DNA of 64,000 bases from Calvatia gigantea. Lineage: Eukaryota > Basidiomycota > Agaricomycetes > Agaricales > Lycoperdaceae. The translations under genes and the position numbers were made by a program. The stretch spans positions 1,550,001 through 1,614,000 of the forward strand of contig JACAAK010000011.1 of NCBI GenBank assembly GCA_025093985.1, given 5' to 3'. Positions 35,480-46,469 of this stretch are shown here, piece by piece. Every line of letters starts with the position of its first letter. Position 1 is the stretch's first letter. The notes beneath the pieces were generated by a model. It saw only the letters and a list, made by a program, of their open reading frames with translations, did not search any database and was not told the origin of the DNA.

Positions 35480-36000
35480 AACTACAACTTCTGTTGAACC
35501 CTGAAAATTTTAATGAAACAGGCAGGCCATATGAAATCACCCGGCGTGGTTATTGGATAGACGATTCCAAACGTCAACTTTTCTTTCGTGGGGGGGTATA
35601 CAACGGAACCTAAACGTCTGTAAGCCGCTGGTAAAACTAATTTTAACAATTACGAAGGGGATGTTGATCTGACTTTCAACATACCGGATATTCCGCATCT
35701 TGGTCTACCAGGTTGACCTCAAAGGGCACGGATCCGTTGCCGAATTGGTTGCTTGTAGTATGTATTTGGAGTCATCGAACAGGGTTGAGATCCATTTACC
35801 TCAATATTGATTACGTCGTGGAGTTTCTTTGTCGCGTGGAACTTCACGGCAGCACCAGAGTAGCTTCACAGTTTTCACGGTCGTATAGTTACACTGTGGG
35901 TGGACTGGGAGAGAAGAGGATCGAACCATTTACCCTTGTTATCGAGAGCTTTATCAAGGTGGGTAGCCTAGTGCGTCGAGAATCTGTCGACGAACTCACG
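35480..36000 (+). pseudogene. F-box family pseudogene E (internal fragment)
   Basis: Contains RGYWIDDSK, the block before QVDLKGHGS, RSIYLNIDYVVEFLCRVELHGS and FTLVIESFIKV, aligning with residues 200-310 of gene B. The F-box and the last exon are missing. At about 36,000 it is fused to sequence matching the first exons of a nuclease-like gene on the other strand. Confidence 0.75.
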
Positions 36001-36122
36001 ATGCCGACAGCCAGTTGTGTTAGCGCCTGTTGCTGTGCCCGCCCTCGCGCTATGCCTCTTGAAGAAATGAAGGCTCCTTAAATGAAAAAGGGGAGTTGCA
36101 AGCCTAACGGAGTGCTTTCCTG
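36001..36122 (-). pseudogene. N-terminal remnant of a nuclease-like gene (part 1)
   Basis: Matches 14,386-14,482 in N1 (first intron and neighbouring exon, including the GGAGTTGCAAGCCT block). The homology continues on the far side of the LTR at 36,858-37,165, which corresponds to the N1/B intergenic region. The remaining exons of this gene are absent. Confidence 0.65.
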
Positions 36123-36857
36123 TGTGGAGACTGCACGTCGGCTGCCTTCGGAACGGCACCCAACGAGCATCTCACACTAATCAGTCCGCCCTCCGAAGAT
36201 TTCGTCACCCCGACCATTCATCGATCCGTCGCCGATCCGCTCGTTCCTCGCTCACTACACAAACCGTCCATTTCGCCTGCCATACGTCGTGTTTTAGACC
36301 ACTACCCACTTTAATAAAATTTCACCGCACATCTTTCTCGTTATTGACATTTTTTTTCTAATTCAGACTCTTCGCCTCCGTAGTTGCACATTCACTCGTT
36401 GTGTTTCAAAATTTCAACATTTTACCACAGCTCCCTAGCCTAACCTTCATTATACTAACTCAACACATTTGCTATACAGATTCAGTATTTGTAGATAACC
36501 GTAGAAATTGAACACCGGACAAGTTGTCTACAGTATAAATACAGTCGAGCCAGTAGAGGCTCGACACCTAGTAATTGGATACCCACTCTCTCTCTCTCTC
36601 GAAGTTGCTAAAAATCAAGTGTCTTACCTCTCGTTCTCGTGTCGTCTCGCAGTCTCTCGTTCTCGCGTCGTCTCGCAGTCTCTCGTCTCTCTTTGCTGGA
36701 CTCGTTCTCGACGACGTATCTGACGTCGTCGCTCTCGCCCCTCGTTCTCTTGTGTTCCCGGCCTCTGTCTCTCTTTTCCTGGACCCGGTTTCGAAGCCTC
36801 GTGACTGACGGACGCAGTCACACCCTATTTTCGTTGAACCGCCGCCTCATCTCTTCA
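36123..36857 (+). mobile_element. Solo LTR, 735 bp, in the nuclease-gene remnant
   Basis: Starts TGTGGAGAC and ends CTCTTCA; CCTG flanks it on both sides (36,119-36,122 and 36,858-36,861). The homologous site in N1, near 14,478-14,490, is uninterrupted. It contains CAGTATAAATACAG near 36,531 as TATA box, followed by a CT microsatellite (about 36,583-36,601) and a 25-bp imperfect tandem repeat (TCTCGTTCTCGYGTCGTCTC, near 36,630 and 36,656). Confidence 0.75.
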
Positions 36858-37169
36858 CCTGTCAGAGTAGCCTCAAGCGGGTCTAGCAGGATTTGATGAT
36901 GACAGCGAGGCACGCCATTAGTTAACCATGTTTTCAGTTATGATCAAGGGCGATAGGGAGGTTTGGTGCATGTAAACTGTCTAGGATGATTACCAAGCGT
37001 CGAAGGAGATCTTGCCCTTTGGAACTTCCTTGGAGGGTGCTTATCATACTTATCCGAAACCCATATCAGGATTTCTTTTCCGTTATCCCGGCGCAAGATC
37101 CGGGAGTACAATATATAGATCAATTGCACGCATATTCCTCGTACAATATAATGAGATACATGATCTGAC
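36858..37169. other. Remnant of a nuclease/F-box divergent promoter region (part 2)
   Basis: Matches the N1/B intergenic region (CTTTGGAACTTCCTTGGAGGG; CAATTGCACGCATATTCCTC). At about 37,165 the homology stops where the F-box gene should begin and the kinase 3' unit starts instead. This marks a recombination junction. Confidence 0.6.
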
Positions 37170-37975
37170 TCAAGCAGACGGGAAATAGCAACCGAGCGTA
37201 GGGACAAACACAAGGAGCGCCACCCGCCAAGGCTCATCAGAAACGCACAGACCTACACGCCTCACAATTCAAGCTCAATTGTCGCTATCACAAATTTCCG
37301 GACCCAATACTTATATCGTCGCCTCAGACACGCAGGAGCCACGAGGAGCCACCGCCTGACCATGACCTTCAAATCGGATTTTTCGTCCCAGATTTTGTCT
37401 GTCGTATTTTCGAGAGCCACGCATTAATTACTGGCTTTCCATAAGAGACGACTTGCGGCGCGTTGGTAGATACCCGAAGAGGCAGATAGAACAAGAGAAC
37501 ACCAGTTGTTACACATAGCAGACGGTGTTTCATTCAAACGACATCAGGTTGGGTTGCATTGTTCCACGCAAAAGGTCCAATAAAAATTTCTACAATAACG
37601 GTAATTGTCAGAAAACTCCGAAAGCTTTTATGCCTCAAGGTCCTGTCCGACATCCCCCTCACAACTGGACCTACCTTTTTTGGTGGTGACCAACCGGTCG
37701 AACACGAGAGCTGACCAATTCCACTGTCAAGGTCTCAGCTTCACCGATTTCGTGGAACGGTAAAAGACCGGTGAAGACCTCGTATGCTGCGCACGCAAGG
37801 AGTAAACACCAGAGGACTTTGTGTGTGCCGTCATAGTCCATTGATCCTGAGAAGAAAAGCGTTCAGGATCAAGCGAGCCTGAGAGCGCGGAAAGTCTGAA
37901 GTTGGTAAAACAGACGCGACTCGAGGATGTCAGGGAACGTTTGTGCCTTTGTTAGTGGGTAGAAAACAGAAAGGG
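37170..37975 (-). pseudogene. Kinase C-terminal fragment K2 plus 3' flank
   Basis: 37,190-37,600 is the noncoding unit found 3' of the other kinase copies. 37,610-37,960 is kinase C-lobe, read leftwards from TTTTCTACCCACTAACAAAG to the region matching SSDVYSFACAAYEVFT. It carries a larger internal deletion than K1, K4 and K5. It lies head-to-head with the intact F-box gene F, about 0.3 kb away. Confidence 0.7.
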
Positions 37976-38264
37976 AGAGGATTTAAATTCAAACATTTAA
38001 AGGTGGCAGAGGGGAGGAAGGAGGTGCAGGTTTGTGACGCGTCACGTTGTGGCAACACGGAATCCGGCTATCTCACTCTTACTTATCATCTCAGGTGTGG
38101 AACAGTGATTTTGGCTAACTCTAGACGGCCTACCCAGGTTTCCGCCGAGTACCACTTCCGAAAGATCTAGATCGTAGTCCATCGACCTGTGATAACGAAT
38201 TATTTGCTAAAGCTCTGTTTCCACGCGTCCACTGTGTCTGGGTTTGGTTTTACTCAATCTCAAT
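37976..38264. promoter_or_regulatory. Conserved gap between kinase fragment and F-box gene F
   Basis: Words such as GTGATTTTGGCTAACTCTAGAC and CTCAATATGGAACCAATGGA recur, in the same order, at about 49,790-49,985 and, on the opposite strand, at about 46,145-46,320. The gap is therefore part of a kinase/F-box head-to-head module present three times. It probably holds the promoter of gene F. Confidence 0.55.
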
Positions 38265-39815
38265 ATGGAACCAATGGAAGGAGACCAACGGCTCGCGATC
38301 ACTTCCCTGCCGTTCGATATCTTATCCCAAATTACTATGGAGGTGGACAATGCAGGCTTATTTGCCTTGAGACGGGTATGTTGCTCATTGCATTCCATTA
38401 CAGGAATTTAGTCAAGAAGAATGACGCCTGGTGAAAGACTTGTAGAATCCTGCACGCTGTTACCAAGACTCGACAAGTCTGGTACAAACTCATCCGTGAT
38501 CTGGTACAAGATTATAAAGTCGCACCCCCCGAGGAAGAAATTGATAGCTACACGGTCGAGGAGCTCGAGTTATGGACTGTCCCACGAAGACGGATTAGAG
38601 ACGCTTGGCACGGACCAAAACTTCGTTTCAGATCGCGCGCAGTTGAAGCGGATCTAGAGAGAATAGGAGAGGGGATAGATTCCTACCAACTTCTGCCTGG
38701 TGGGAGGTGGCTAGTCGTCCCTCGCATGCAGTGCATGTACTTCTATGATTTGGACGCTCCCGCACTCGTGCCCAGGTTATTGTTTGACCCAGAGACTGCG
38801 AAGAACGGGGCCGCCAAGTATTGCAGGTATTGGATAGATAGATCAAGAGGACAGTTAACGTTTTATTCGGCGGGTCGTGCGGTATCTTCGGGTGGGTCCA
38901 CCCAATTCCTTCATTTCTTTCATTCCCTGCATTGAAATATATAATAGATGATGTACGTGCGTTCGTTCACCGGATCGAACTGGTTGGACACGGCATAGAG
39001 GCATGTCTAGTCGCAAACTATTTGGGATCGTTTGGGTTGGAGAAACCCCAATGGAGATACACCCCAGTCGCAGCGGTAAACGACAAGTACTACGTTGAGG
39101 TCTGGGGTGGGATGGCCCGCGTTTATCATTACCAAGAAATCTTTGAAAGGGGGGAGCATCCCCGTCTCGACGCCTCTCCAATCAAGTTCCCGATCGAGGG
39201 ACGCTCTTTTTGGGTAGCGTTCCTACGCCCCTCATTTCATCCGCTTTAACTAACGCTTCTTCACAGTTCATGGAATTCATCCATGGCAATGTTTTTGTAC
39301 TTCACGCTGGGCAGGATTTGCGCTTGTTCGAAATCACTTCCTCCAAAAACCACGACTCACCCCGTTCTATCCAGTTGCTGCACACAATATCTCCCTTCGC
39401 GTGCCAGCTCCGTTCAAGAATTCAGTGGATGCCCGGCGCATCCCAGTTTGTGTTTCTCTGTAAAGAAAGACTAGCGGGAGTTCACATACCCCACGATACG
39501 TCTCTTCCTCTAACGCTTGTCGAACTCGGCATGTACAGCGGTCATATCGGACAACGAGAGTCGCGGGCGCTCGACGTCCTCGGGATCTCGACCTCTTTGT
39601 CCTTCTATGGTCTTGGGCAGCCCATGGAGGTTACGACACACCTTTGGGATGGTTGGGCTGAGGAAACTCATTACGTTCGTAGGCCTGTCCTGGCGGACAT
39701 ACCCGGGCTGATAGGTTCGTCAGTAGTAATCGCATATAGTGAGGATGTCGGGCGTGTGGTACTTTGTCGTACCGAGATATGGCGGATGGAGTTGTTGATC
39801 CTCGATCCAGTGTAA
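38265..39815 (+). CDS. F-box protein F (divergent subfamily, intact)
   Basis: Exons 38,265-38,375, 38,438-38,891, 38,948-39,213 and 39,267-39,815 join in frame to 459 aa. The F-box starts near residue 10 (AITSLPFDILSQITMEVDNA), with no preceding hydrophobic segment, unlike copy B. The body keeps the family signature LLPGGRWLVVPRMQCMYFYD, YWIDRSRGQLTFYSAGRA, VHRIELVGHGIEACLVANY and MEFIHGNVFVLHAGQDLRLF. Intron positions match those of B. It presumably acts as an SCF substrate adaptor; the substrate is unknown. Kinase fragment K2 is divergent to it. Copies H, I and J are fragments of this subfamily. Confidence 0.8.
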
Positions 39816-40555
39816 CCTGAATGTGAACCACCCCCAGAAATAGTTGCTAAACTGTTGCAACTTGCAGCGTTTCATTACCAAGTTAGGTAGTATTGCTTCT
39901 GAGCACCAAATAGGCCTCGCCTTGTGATTAATATGGTAGAGGCAAGGACAACTTCGTCGGGTCTTGCGGGATCTGTGGCAACAGTGGCGGCCGGGTGGCG
40001 GCTCAGATAAATAAGAATTACTGCCAACTGGTACTTCCAGCCGCCGTGCCTTCCCAGATGTACTAGATGTGATTGATCGGTTCCATGCCCGTTTGTGCAA
40101 GGAAGATCGCGCCCACCAAGTCTAGTATCAATCATCCCAGAATTTACTATGATGGTAATGTTGAGGGTACGTGGGTGATGTCCACAGGTAGTCACTCCCA
40201 TTTTTTCTAGTTCTGGGTGCATTGTTAGAGTTTTTCTTCTGAGCAGAGTCGCAGTGCTGCAGAATTCCACCTGATTGGGATTTGGGAATACCTGCCCAAG
40301 AAGTTTATTTCAAATGTGTGTAATTTGACGCAACCCTTCATTTATGAGACAATTGTTTGAAATTTGATGGGGGATTGGGTTTACCGAAGTTGAAACTTGT
40401 TTGGAGCTTGCCTTGTAGCTTCAAAGTGTCGTTGTCAAATTGGAATGACCAAAATACTACTTTGGCGACAGGTCGGATACAGCGAGTGGCTATCGTAATT
40501 ACAGAAGTTGTACTTCACAGCCAAGAGAGCATCGCACTGATCCCTCGCGCATGCT
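39816..40555. other. Intergenic between F-box gene F and N3
   Basis: No gene is seen. Part of it (about 39,890-39,970) matches sequence directly behind the first exon of F-box remnant J (about 50,115-50,200), which shows that J lost the body of the gene by deletion. Confidence 0.5.
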
Positions 40556-42830
40556 GTCGGATAGACTATGCTGAGGTTTTGACGAATATTTTAAGTAGGA
40601 GGGATGCAGGAACAATTATCTAGTCATGCAAATCAGCCACTTTTCAGAGGGATGTGTGTACATGTCCTCACCCAAGTCATGAGCATAAATGTGGGGTCTC
40701 TCAACGTCTCCAGGTTCGCGAGATTGATCGTAGTGATATCAGTGTGGTGACAAGTACGCACAGTTTCCGTGCACTCGACAAGGCCAAAGAGCCATGTTTC
40801 CCGTCGAAAGCGCAAACTTGTAAACATTATCCTGCTTCTTCAAACTAGCATGCCTGCGGTGTGGAGTTGAGAATCCTAGAATCAGTTCTAAAGAAGTGTA
40901 CCCATACGCAGCAAGACACTGTCCAACAGCTTGTGCTAGATGATCGCTAAGCCGAGGCTTTGTCTCATCACGACCCCGTGTTGCCGTGGTGAAAGTCCTC
41001 AGCCTGATTCTTGGTTTCTGAGTGCAATACATCAGCAAACGAACATCTAAGTGGAAGATCTGGCTAACCACATTTTGGGTAGTTGCTGCTGTTGCGAGGC
41101 CACCATTCTGGGGGCCATCGTCTTCCAGTTCGGCTGCATCACCGAAAAGGATTCTTTTCACCTCGTCCTCCGACTCTGACGCCCCACCTGACTCACCACC
41201 CACGAAACAACTGTCTAGGACAAAGGCAACTTCCTTTTGTCCGCCTCCGTAAATATCTGAACTACCTTCTCATAATTGTCTTTGTTGACCTGCAAGCAGA
41301 CAAGGAAAAGAATACCTTCAGAATGCATCGCGCGTCGTTTTGATTCAATGAAAAAAATTTCATGTTTAAATTCGTCACCTGTCGTCAGCTGTGAGGAGAT
41401 ATGATCATATGCGGTGTCAAGAACCGCTTTGAACTGAGAGTAAGAATATCCTTGATAGGTATTACCTGGTATAAATCGTGAACATTGGCAAAGGACAGGT
41501 GTAACCGAATGACGTACACCTGCTAGCCAATTGAGCCCTCTTGGATCTCCAGTCCGGGTCGAGCTCTTCGTTAATTGAGGGTGACTCGTAGTAACAGCAT
41601 AGTCGAGAATCCCGGTGAGGAATGTTGTATAGGAGGTTGTCTTGTTGCCCGCAACAGCGCTGTGCTTGACGCAAACTGGCGAAGAATTTCCGCTGAGCTG
41701 TGAGAGTCATACCTCTTTATTGACAAGGAAATGGTGGGTATGATTCTTATGCACAAATATTTCGTTGAGATGTACGTCAATGACGGCTTGCGACGACTTT
41801 TCTGACTAATGATTCGGTAGAAGAACATGACACGGTTTGCCAGGCAGGGAGCAAGGAAGGCACACTAAACTCACTGGGGAGACAAAACTATCCATCACAG
41901 AAGACAACCGAACTTCGAGGGAAGCTATGTCAACGTTCCTCCTGGAATGGTACCCAAAGTGTTGAGGTAGGCGCGCTTCTTCAATATCAACCAAGATGGT
42001 TCCCAACGGTGCATGACAGGCCACCACACCAAGTCTGTTCATGTCATTGGAGTTGAGACGAGAGAGGGGAATCAACTAATAGATATTCGGAAGTTTGGCC
42101 GCACATTAAGCCTAGCTAACTCACCCCAATGCTGTCGATAACAGTACCCTGCCCCCAGCTAATACTGTCGAGTACGGAAGCAAAAAATTCTGGATTCGAC
42201 TGAAGCCGCTTCATCATAGAGGTGAAATGGGCAGGTTCCTTCTCCGTTTGATTTGTGATCCTGTCGAGTATGAATTTCTGGAACTTGGTCATGATTTTTT
42301 TCCTTTCTCTCTTGTCGGCCTCGTTCAACGCTTCGAGGAATAGTGTAGATATTGGTCGATTGTTCGTTGTAGCTTCTGAGACCCTGTCCGCCGATATGGG
42401 ACTGGGGGTTGCGTTCCTGTCCTTAGAGAGGTGCGGAGGTCTTTCTGTAAATGAGCTGAGAACGGGCGGGTGAATAATAATCATCAACTTTCCTGAGGAT
42501 TGCTCAAGATCGCTTTCGATCCTAAGGCCTTCAGTAACTTTAATCAATTGCGCTGGAGGAGATTTTCAGATGGTACAGAGTCTGTCAGTGGATACAATGC
42601 CCTTACCGATTTGCGTTCCGGAACTCTCATTGCCGCCGGAAAATAATCGATTCGGAACTTTACGCACAATGATCAAGAGAATTATAGAAGAGTTTGATTC
42701 GGCTGCGTTCCCGCCTGTTGTTGTGCCCGCTCCCGTGCTGTGCCTATCGAGAAAGATTTCTTAGATGAAAAAGGGGGGGTTGCAAGCCTTACGGAGTGAT
42801 TTTCCCATCAAGACGGCCCAGAGCAGGCCT
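40556..42830 (-). pseudogene. Nuclease-like family gene N3 (best-preserved copy; nonsense codon)
   Basis: Exons read leftwards: a GKSLR start with introns near 42,760 and 42,600-42,555, then IKVTEGLRIESDLEQSSGKL, NNRPISTLFLEALNEADKRE, KFQKFILDRITNQTEKEPAH, FFASVLDSISWGQG; MIPLSRLNSNDMNRLGVVAC; SYTTFLTGILDYAVTTSHPQ; FKHEIFFIESKRRAMHSEG; an acidic linker (SEDEVKRILFGDAAELEDDG); DETKPRLSDHLAQAVGQCLA; FALSTG...WLFGLVECTE; DPTFMLMTWV; and a C-terminal VPASLLLKIFVKTSA. Asp (ILDYA), Glu-x-Lys (IESK) and Gln (LAQAVGQ) are placed as in PD-(D/E)XK nucleases. The Trp codon of EVWLSQL is TGA (about 41,708-41,710). It is divergent from F-box copy G. Confidence 0.65.
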
Positions 42831-43338
42831 AGCGGAATTTGAAGACGACGACACCGAGGTGCCTTGTGCTTTTGACTTGAGTCAATTATGGGAAAAGATG
42901 GTGACAAAGTTTTGACGTATACGAGTTTTCTGGGACAATCCTGGATGATCTGAGTTGTTTAATGGAACCATTTGTGTTTCGAACAAGTTTAGAAAGCGGA
43001 GAGCGTCGCAGGATATTGTTTTCTCTGAACAACTCCTAGAGTCTGCCTATCTTATACTACAAAACCTATTGATTCCGAAGAGATCTGGGTTCGTAATCCA
43101 CTATCTTGGTGTAGATTTTGGTGGCAAGAACGCCATGAGTAGATTCATTGCATGCGTACTCCTCGTTCAAGGGTTCAGATCGCCTGGTGAAAGACGCAGC
43201 GTTTGAAATTTTGACCCTGGGCCTGGGTGGCCGTTACCCGTCACGCGTTGTCCGATCACGCATTGCCCACCCATCTTTCATTCCAATTCCAAGTCTGAAC
43301 GTATCATCAATCCTGTCCTTCGCTTGGTCTCCTTTGGA
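42831..43338. promoter_or_regulatory. Divergent intergenic region between N3 and F-box copy G
   Basis: Equivalent in position to the N1/B region and similar to it in patches near both ends (AAGGTTGCAAGCCTTACGG side and the CTTTGGAATGCT side). No specific element identified. Confidence 0.4.
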
Positions 43339-44989
43339 ATGCTCGATGCTAAAGCACTGAGTCCATCCTATTTGTTGACTCTCCCGTTCATTCTTGGACT
43401 ATTTGGCCTTTTATGGCCATGTTGGCCTGCGCATAAGAAGGTTGGCTTTGCAAACCTCCCAGGTGAGATATCATCGGAGGTGTTTCTGCACCTTGATTGG
43501 AAGAGCCTTTGCTCAGCAAAACAGGTAACTTTGCATCCTTGGTCGATTTTTACATTGAATTGACCCGACGTCGCGAGACCTGTAGGGCTTGCTACAACAC
43601 CACGAGATCCCGACAACTGGTACAACTTTGTGACAAGATTGCAAGAGTCCTCATTTAGGCGACCAGAGGAACGTCTAGGTGAATACTCCACCGAGGAATT
43701 GGAAAAATGGGTGCTACTTCGGCTTCGGTCTCGAGCGGTCTGGAAGGCCTCAACACCTCCCGTATTTCGCTTGCGTTCGTTCCCAGCCACAACCGCATGG
43801 ACCTATGTCCTATATCAATCTATTCTTCCTGGTGGACGGTGGTTACTGACACTAGCTTCTGGAACGGTTTGTGTAGTGGATCTGGATGCAAGCCAACTCG
43901 AACCACAACTTCTATTCGACCCTAACGAATGTAGCGAAACGGGCAGACCAAATGAATTCACCCAATGCAGTTATTGGATAGACGACTCTAAACCTCGACT
44001 GTCCTTTCGTGTGGGTGTATGTGGCGGAATGCTAACATCTGTATACCACGGTAAATTCAAATTCAAAAATTATGAAGGGATATTGATGTAGCTTTCAACA
44101 GACCAGACGTTCCTCCGTATCTTGGTCTACCAGGCTAACCTGAAAGGACATTGATCCAATGCCAAATTGGTTGCTGAACCCGTAGTGTGTATCCGAAGTT
44201 ATGGAGTAGGGACGAGATCCATTTGCCTCAATGCCGATTACGCTGTGGAGTTTCTTTGTCGCGTGGAACGTCATGGCGGCACCAAAGTGACTTCGCACTT
44301 TTTACGGTCGTATTGTTATAACATGGACGAAATGGAAGGGAAGGAGATCGGACCATTTACCCTTGTTGTCGAGAATTATGTCAAGGTGAGTAGTATGTTA
44401 CGTTGGGAATCTGTCGATGAACTCACTACCTCACCGATTGACTCCGCTTCAGTACATGGATTTCATCCCCGGCAATCGTATCGTCACCTTTAGTTTGCAG
44501 GACCTCCAGATATTCGGCATTTCCCCATCTGAAAATGAGGTACAACACTCCGTGCACACGCTCTATACAATCCCTATGCCCCTTCCCTTGGCCTTTTCTC
44601 GCCTCTACCGATCCCCTTACTCTACTTCCAGAATGGTAGTACTCGGCAATGACGAGGTGAAAGGGATCGAGATTCCAGATGGTGATCTTTCTGCCACCGC
44701 AATCAGGAAGATTGGCGACCACGAGTATCACTGGAAAACGGGCTCAAGAGCTGCTGTCGGGCTTTCGACAGGGGTTGTTGTTCACAAGAACGGCACGATG
44801 GATCTTTTGTCGTACTCATGGGGACAGGACAGCGGCGCTACGTTTGGTCGCAAATCATGTTGCTCAGGGCTTGACTATTTTGATCAAGCAATAATATCAG
44901 ACGACCTTGATCGTATTGTTGTAACTCAGGACGATAACCGTGCCGCAGTGCTAGATTTAAACGACGAACGAAAAACCCCTTGTCCGTGA
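43339..44989 (+). pseudogene. F-box protein G (close relative of B; two lesions)
   Basis: Starts MLDAKALSPSYLLTLPFILG, with the same N-terminal hydrophobic helix as B, then FANLPGEISSEVFLHLDWKS (F-box). After intron 1 the sequence CGACAACTGGTAC lacks two bases relative to CGACAATTATGGTAC in B, shifting the frame. Later a TGA replaces the Gly codon of KGHG (near 44,153). The rest, SILPGGRWLLTLASGTVCVV, YWIDDSKPRLSFRVGVCGG and MDFIPGNRIVTFSLQDLQIF, is well kept, so inactivation is recent. Confidence 0.75.
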
Positions 44990-45289
44990 TGTGGGCACCA
45001 CTTGTGCCTTGTCGATCTTATCGTATAACATCCTGATACCAGTAACGCAAGTGAAGCAGTCTTCTATACTCCAGCGGGGGGGGGGAATGGGAGGTGAAGG
45101 AACCGTAATGTTGCGGGTAGGCTCCTGAGAACCTCAACACCTGAATCCACGATCTTGATTAAATATTAAACTCCGACCGACAAGTTGTGCTGATGACGTC
45201 TGGTATTCTTGGCCTCGAAGATTCTCGAACAATGTCAATGGGAGACCTAAGAAGCAGGCGAGAAGTGGCAGCCATATGTTGAGGCAAAC
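44990..45289. other. Short gene-free stretch
   Basis: No gene. A run of ten G lies at about 45,075-45,085. It leads into the kinase 3' unit. Confidence 0.4.
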
Positions 45290-45820
45290 ACCTAGAATAT
45301 CACGCACCAGCATTCATCGGAACACACAGACCTTCAGGCCTCAGGCTTCAAGCCTCAAGGTTTAAGCTCAACCTATCACGAGTTCTGGACCCAATATGTC
45401 GTCGCCTCAGACACGCGAAAGGCACGAGGATACCACCGCCTGACGATGTCGTCCGAATCGGATTTTTCACCCCAGATTTTGTGTCCGCCATGTTTCCGAG
45501 AGTCATGCGCTAATTGCGGACCATAAGAGACGACATGTGCGTTGTTGGATACCCGAAGAGGCAGCTCAAGCAGGAGAACAGTAGTTGTTACATACGCGGA
45601 CGGTACTTCATTTCAAACGACGTCAGGTTGGGTTGCAGTGTTCCATGCAAAAGGTCCGGTTAAATTCTCTACTACAACGGTAATTGTCAGAAAGCTCCAA
45701 ATGTTTCCACACATCAAGGCCTCGTCCGTCGTCTCCTTCGCGCCAGACCTATATACTTTGGTGGCGACCGACTCGGCTGAACACGAGGGTTGATCAATTC
45801 CACAGTTAAGGCCTCGGTTC
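45290..45820 (-). pseudogene. Kinase fragment K3 (3' half only)
   Basis: 45,290-45,680 is the noncoding unit that follows the kinase copies; 45,680-45,820 matches the last part of the kinase C-lobe. Homology stops abruptly near 45,820. The missing upstream half is found about 0.9 kb away on the opposite strand (K4), so the two were separated by an inversion. Confidence 0.7.
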
Positions 45821-45959
45821 ACATACATATCAGGCAAGATTTGGGTAAAATCGACCCGTCATAGGTCACGAATGTCCAATCCTAAGGACAATATACCCTT
45901 GATCTGACGAAAGTACTGACTCATATACACTCTTATACACTCTCACTTCCCATCCTTTG

Positions 45960-46144
45960 GCGAAATTTTGATCAAGCGCCACCCTTTTTGACCGTATTCC
46001 CGTATGGGAGTGCAATCTCCAAGAGCAACATACCCGTCTTGGAACAAATAAGCTTCCATTGTCCACCTCCACAATAATTTGGGATAAGACATCGAATGGC
46101 AGGGAAGTGATCACGAGCTGTTGGTCTCCTCCCATTGGTTCCAT
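45960..46144 (-). pseudogene. F-box remnant H (first exon, inverted)
   Basis: MEPMGGDQQLVITSLPFDVL is the N-terminus of the F-type F-box gene, followed by the donor GTATGTTGCTC of intron 1. The gene body is missing; the sequence continues into unrelated DNA. It is divergent from K4, the same relation as F to K2, but with the pair flipped relative to the chromosome. Confidence 0.75.
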
Positions 46145-46469
46145 ATTGAGATAGAGTGAAAGTTAAACCCAGATATGGTGGACGCGTTGAAACCAAGCTT
46201 TAATAGCAAATGAGTTCGTTACCACGGGTTGATGGACTACAATTTAAATCCACAAGAGTGGGTACTCGGCGGAAACCTAAGTAGGTAGTCCAAAATTAGC
46301 CAAAATCACTGGTTCTGCACGTGATAAGTCAGAGTGAGTTAGATTCGGTATGTCTTGTGCCGCACGTAGCAAACCTGCACTTCTCTCCTCTCTGCCACCC
46401 TTGAGCGCTTCAGCGCTAGCTTGAGCTTGATTATTTGAATTAGTTTGAATCTCCTCCTTTTCTGTTTTC

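Larger units (their letters stand above)
34000..36000. repeat. Right copy of the 2-kb segmental duplication (partner 8,216-10,460)
   Basis: Same order as the left copy: upstream block, DUF6534 pseudogene, F-box fragment. It lacks the 234-bp LTR, so it preserves the empty target GTGAG at 34,135-34,139. It ends near 36,000, where it is joined to the antisense N-terminus of a nuclease-like gene. Confidence 0.85.

Noticed and set aside
36580..36700. CT/TCTCG repeats considered as a CRISPR-like or coding repeat
   Set aside because: Imperfect microsatellite and two-copy repeat within an LTR; no spacer regularity, and CRISPR arrays are not expected in a fungal nuclear genome.
45070..45090. Run of ten G considered as a G-quadruplex element
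   Set aside because: A single homopolymer without further G-runs nearby; more likely slippage.
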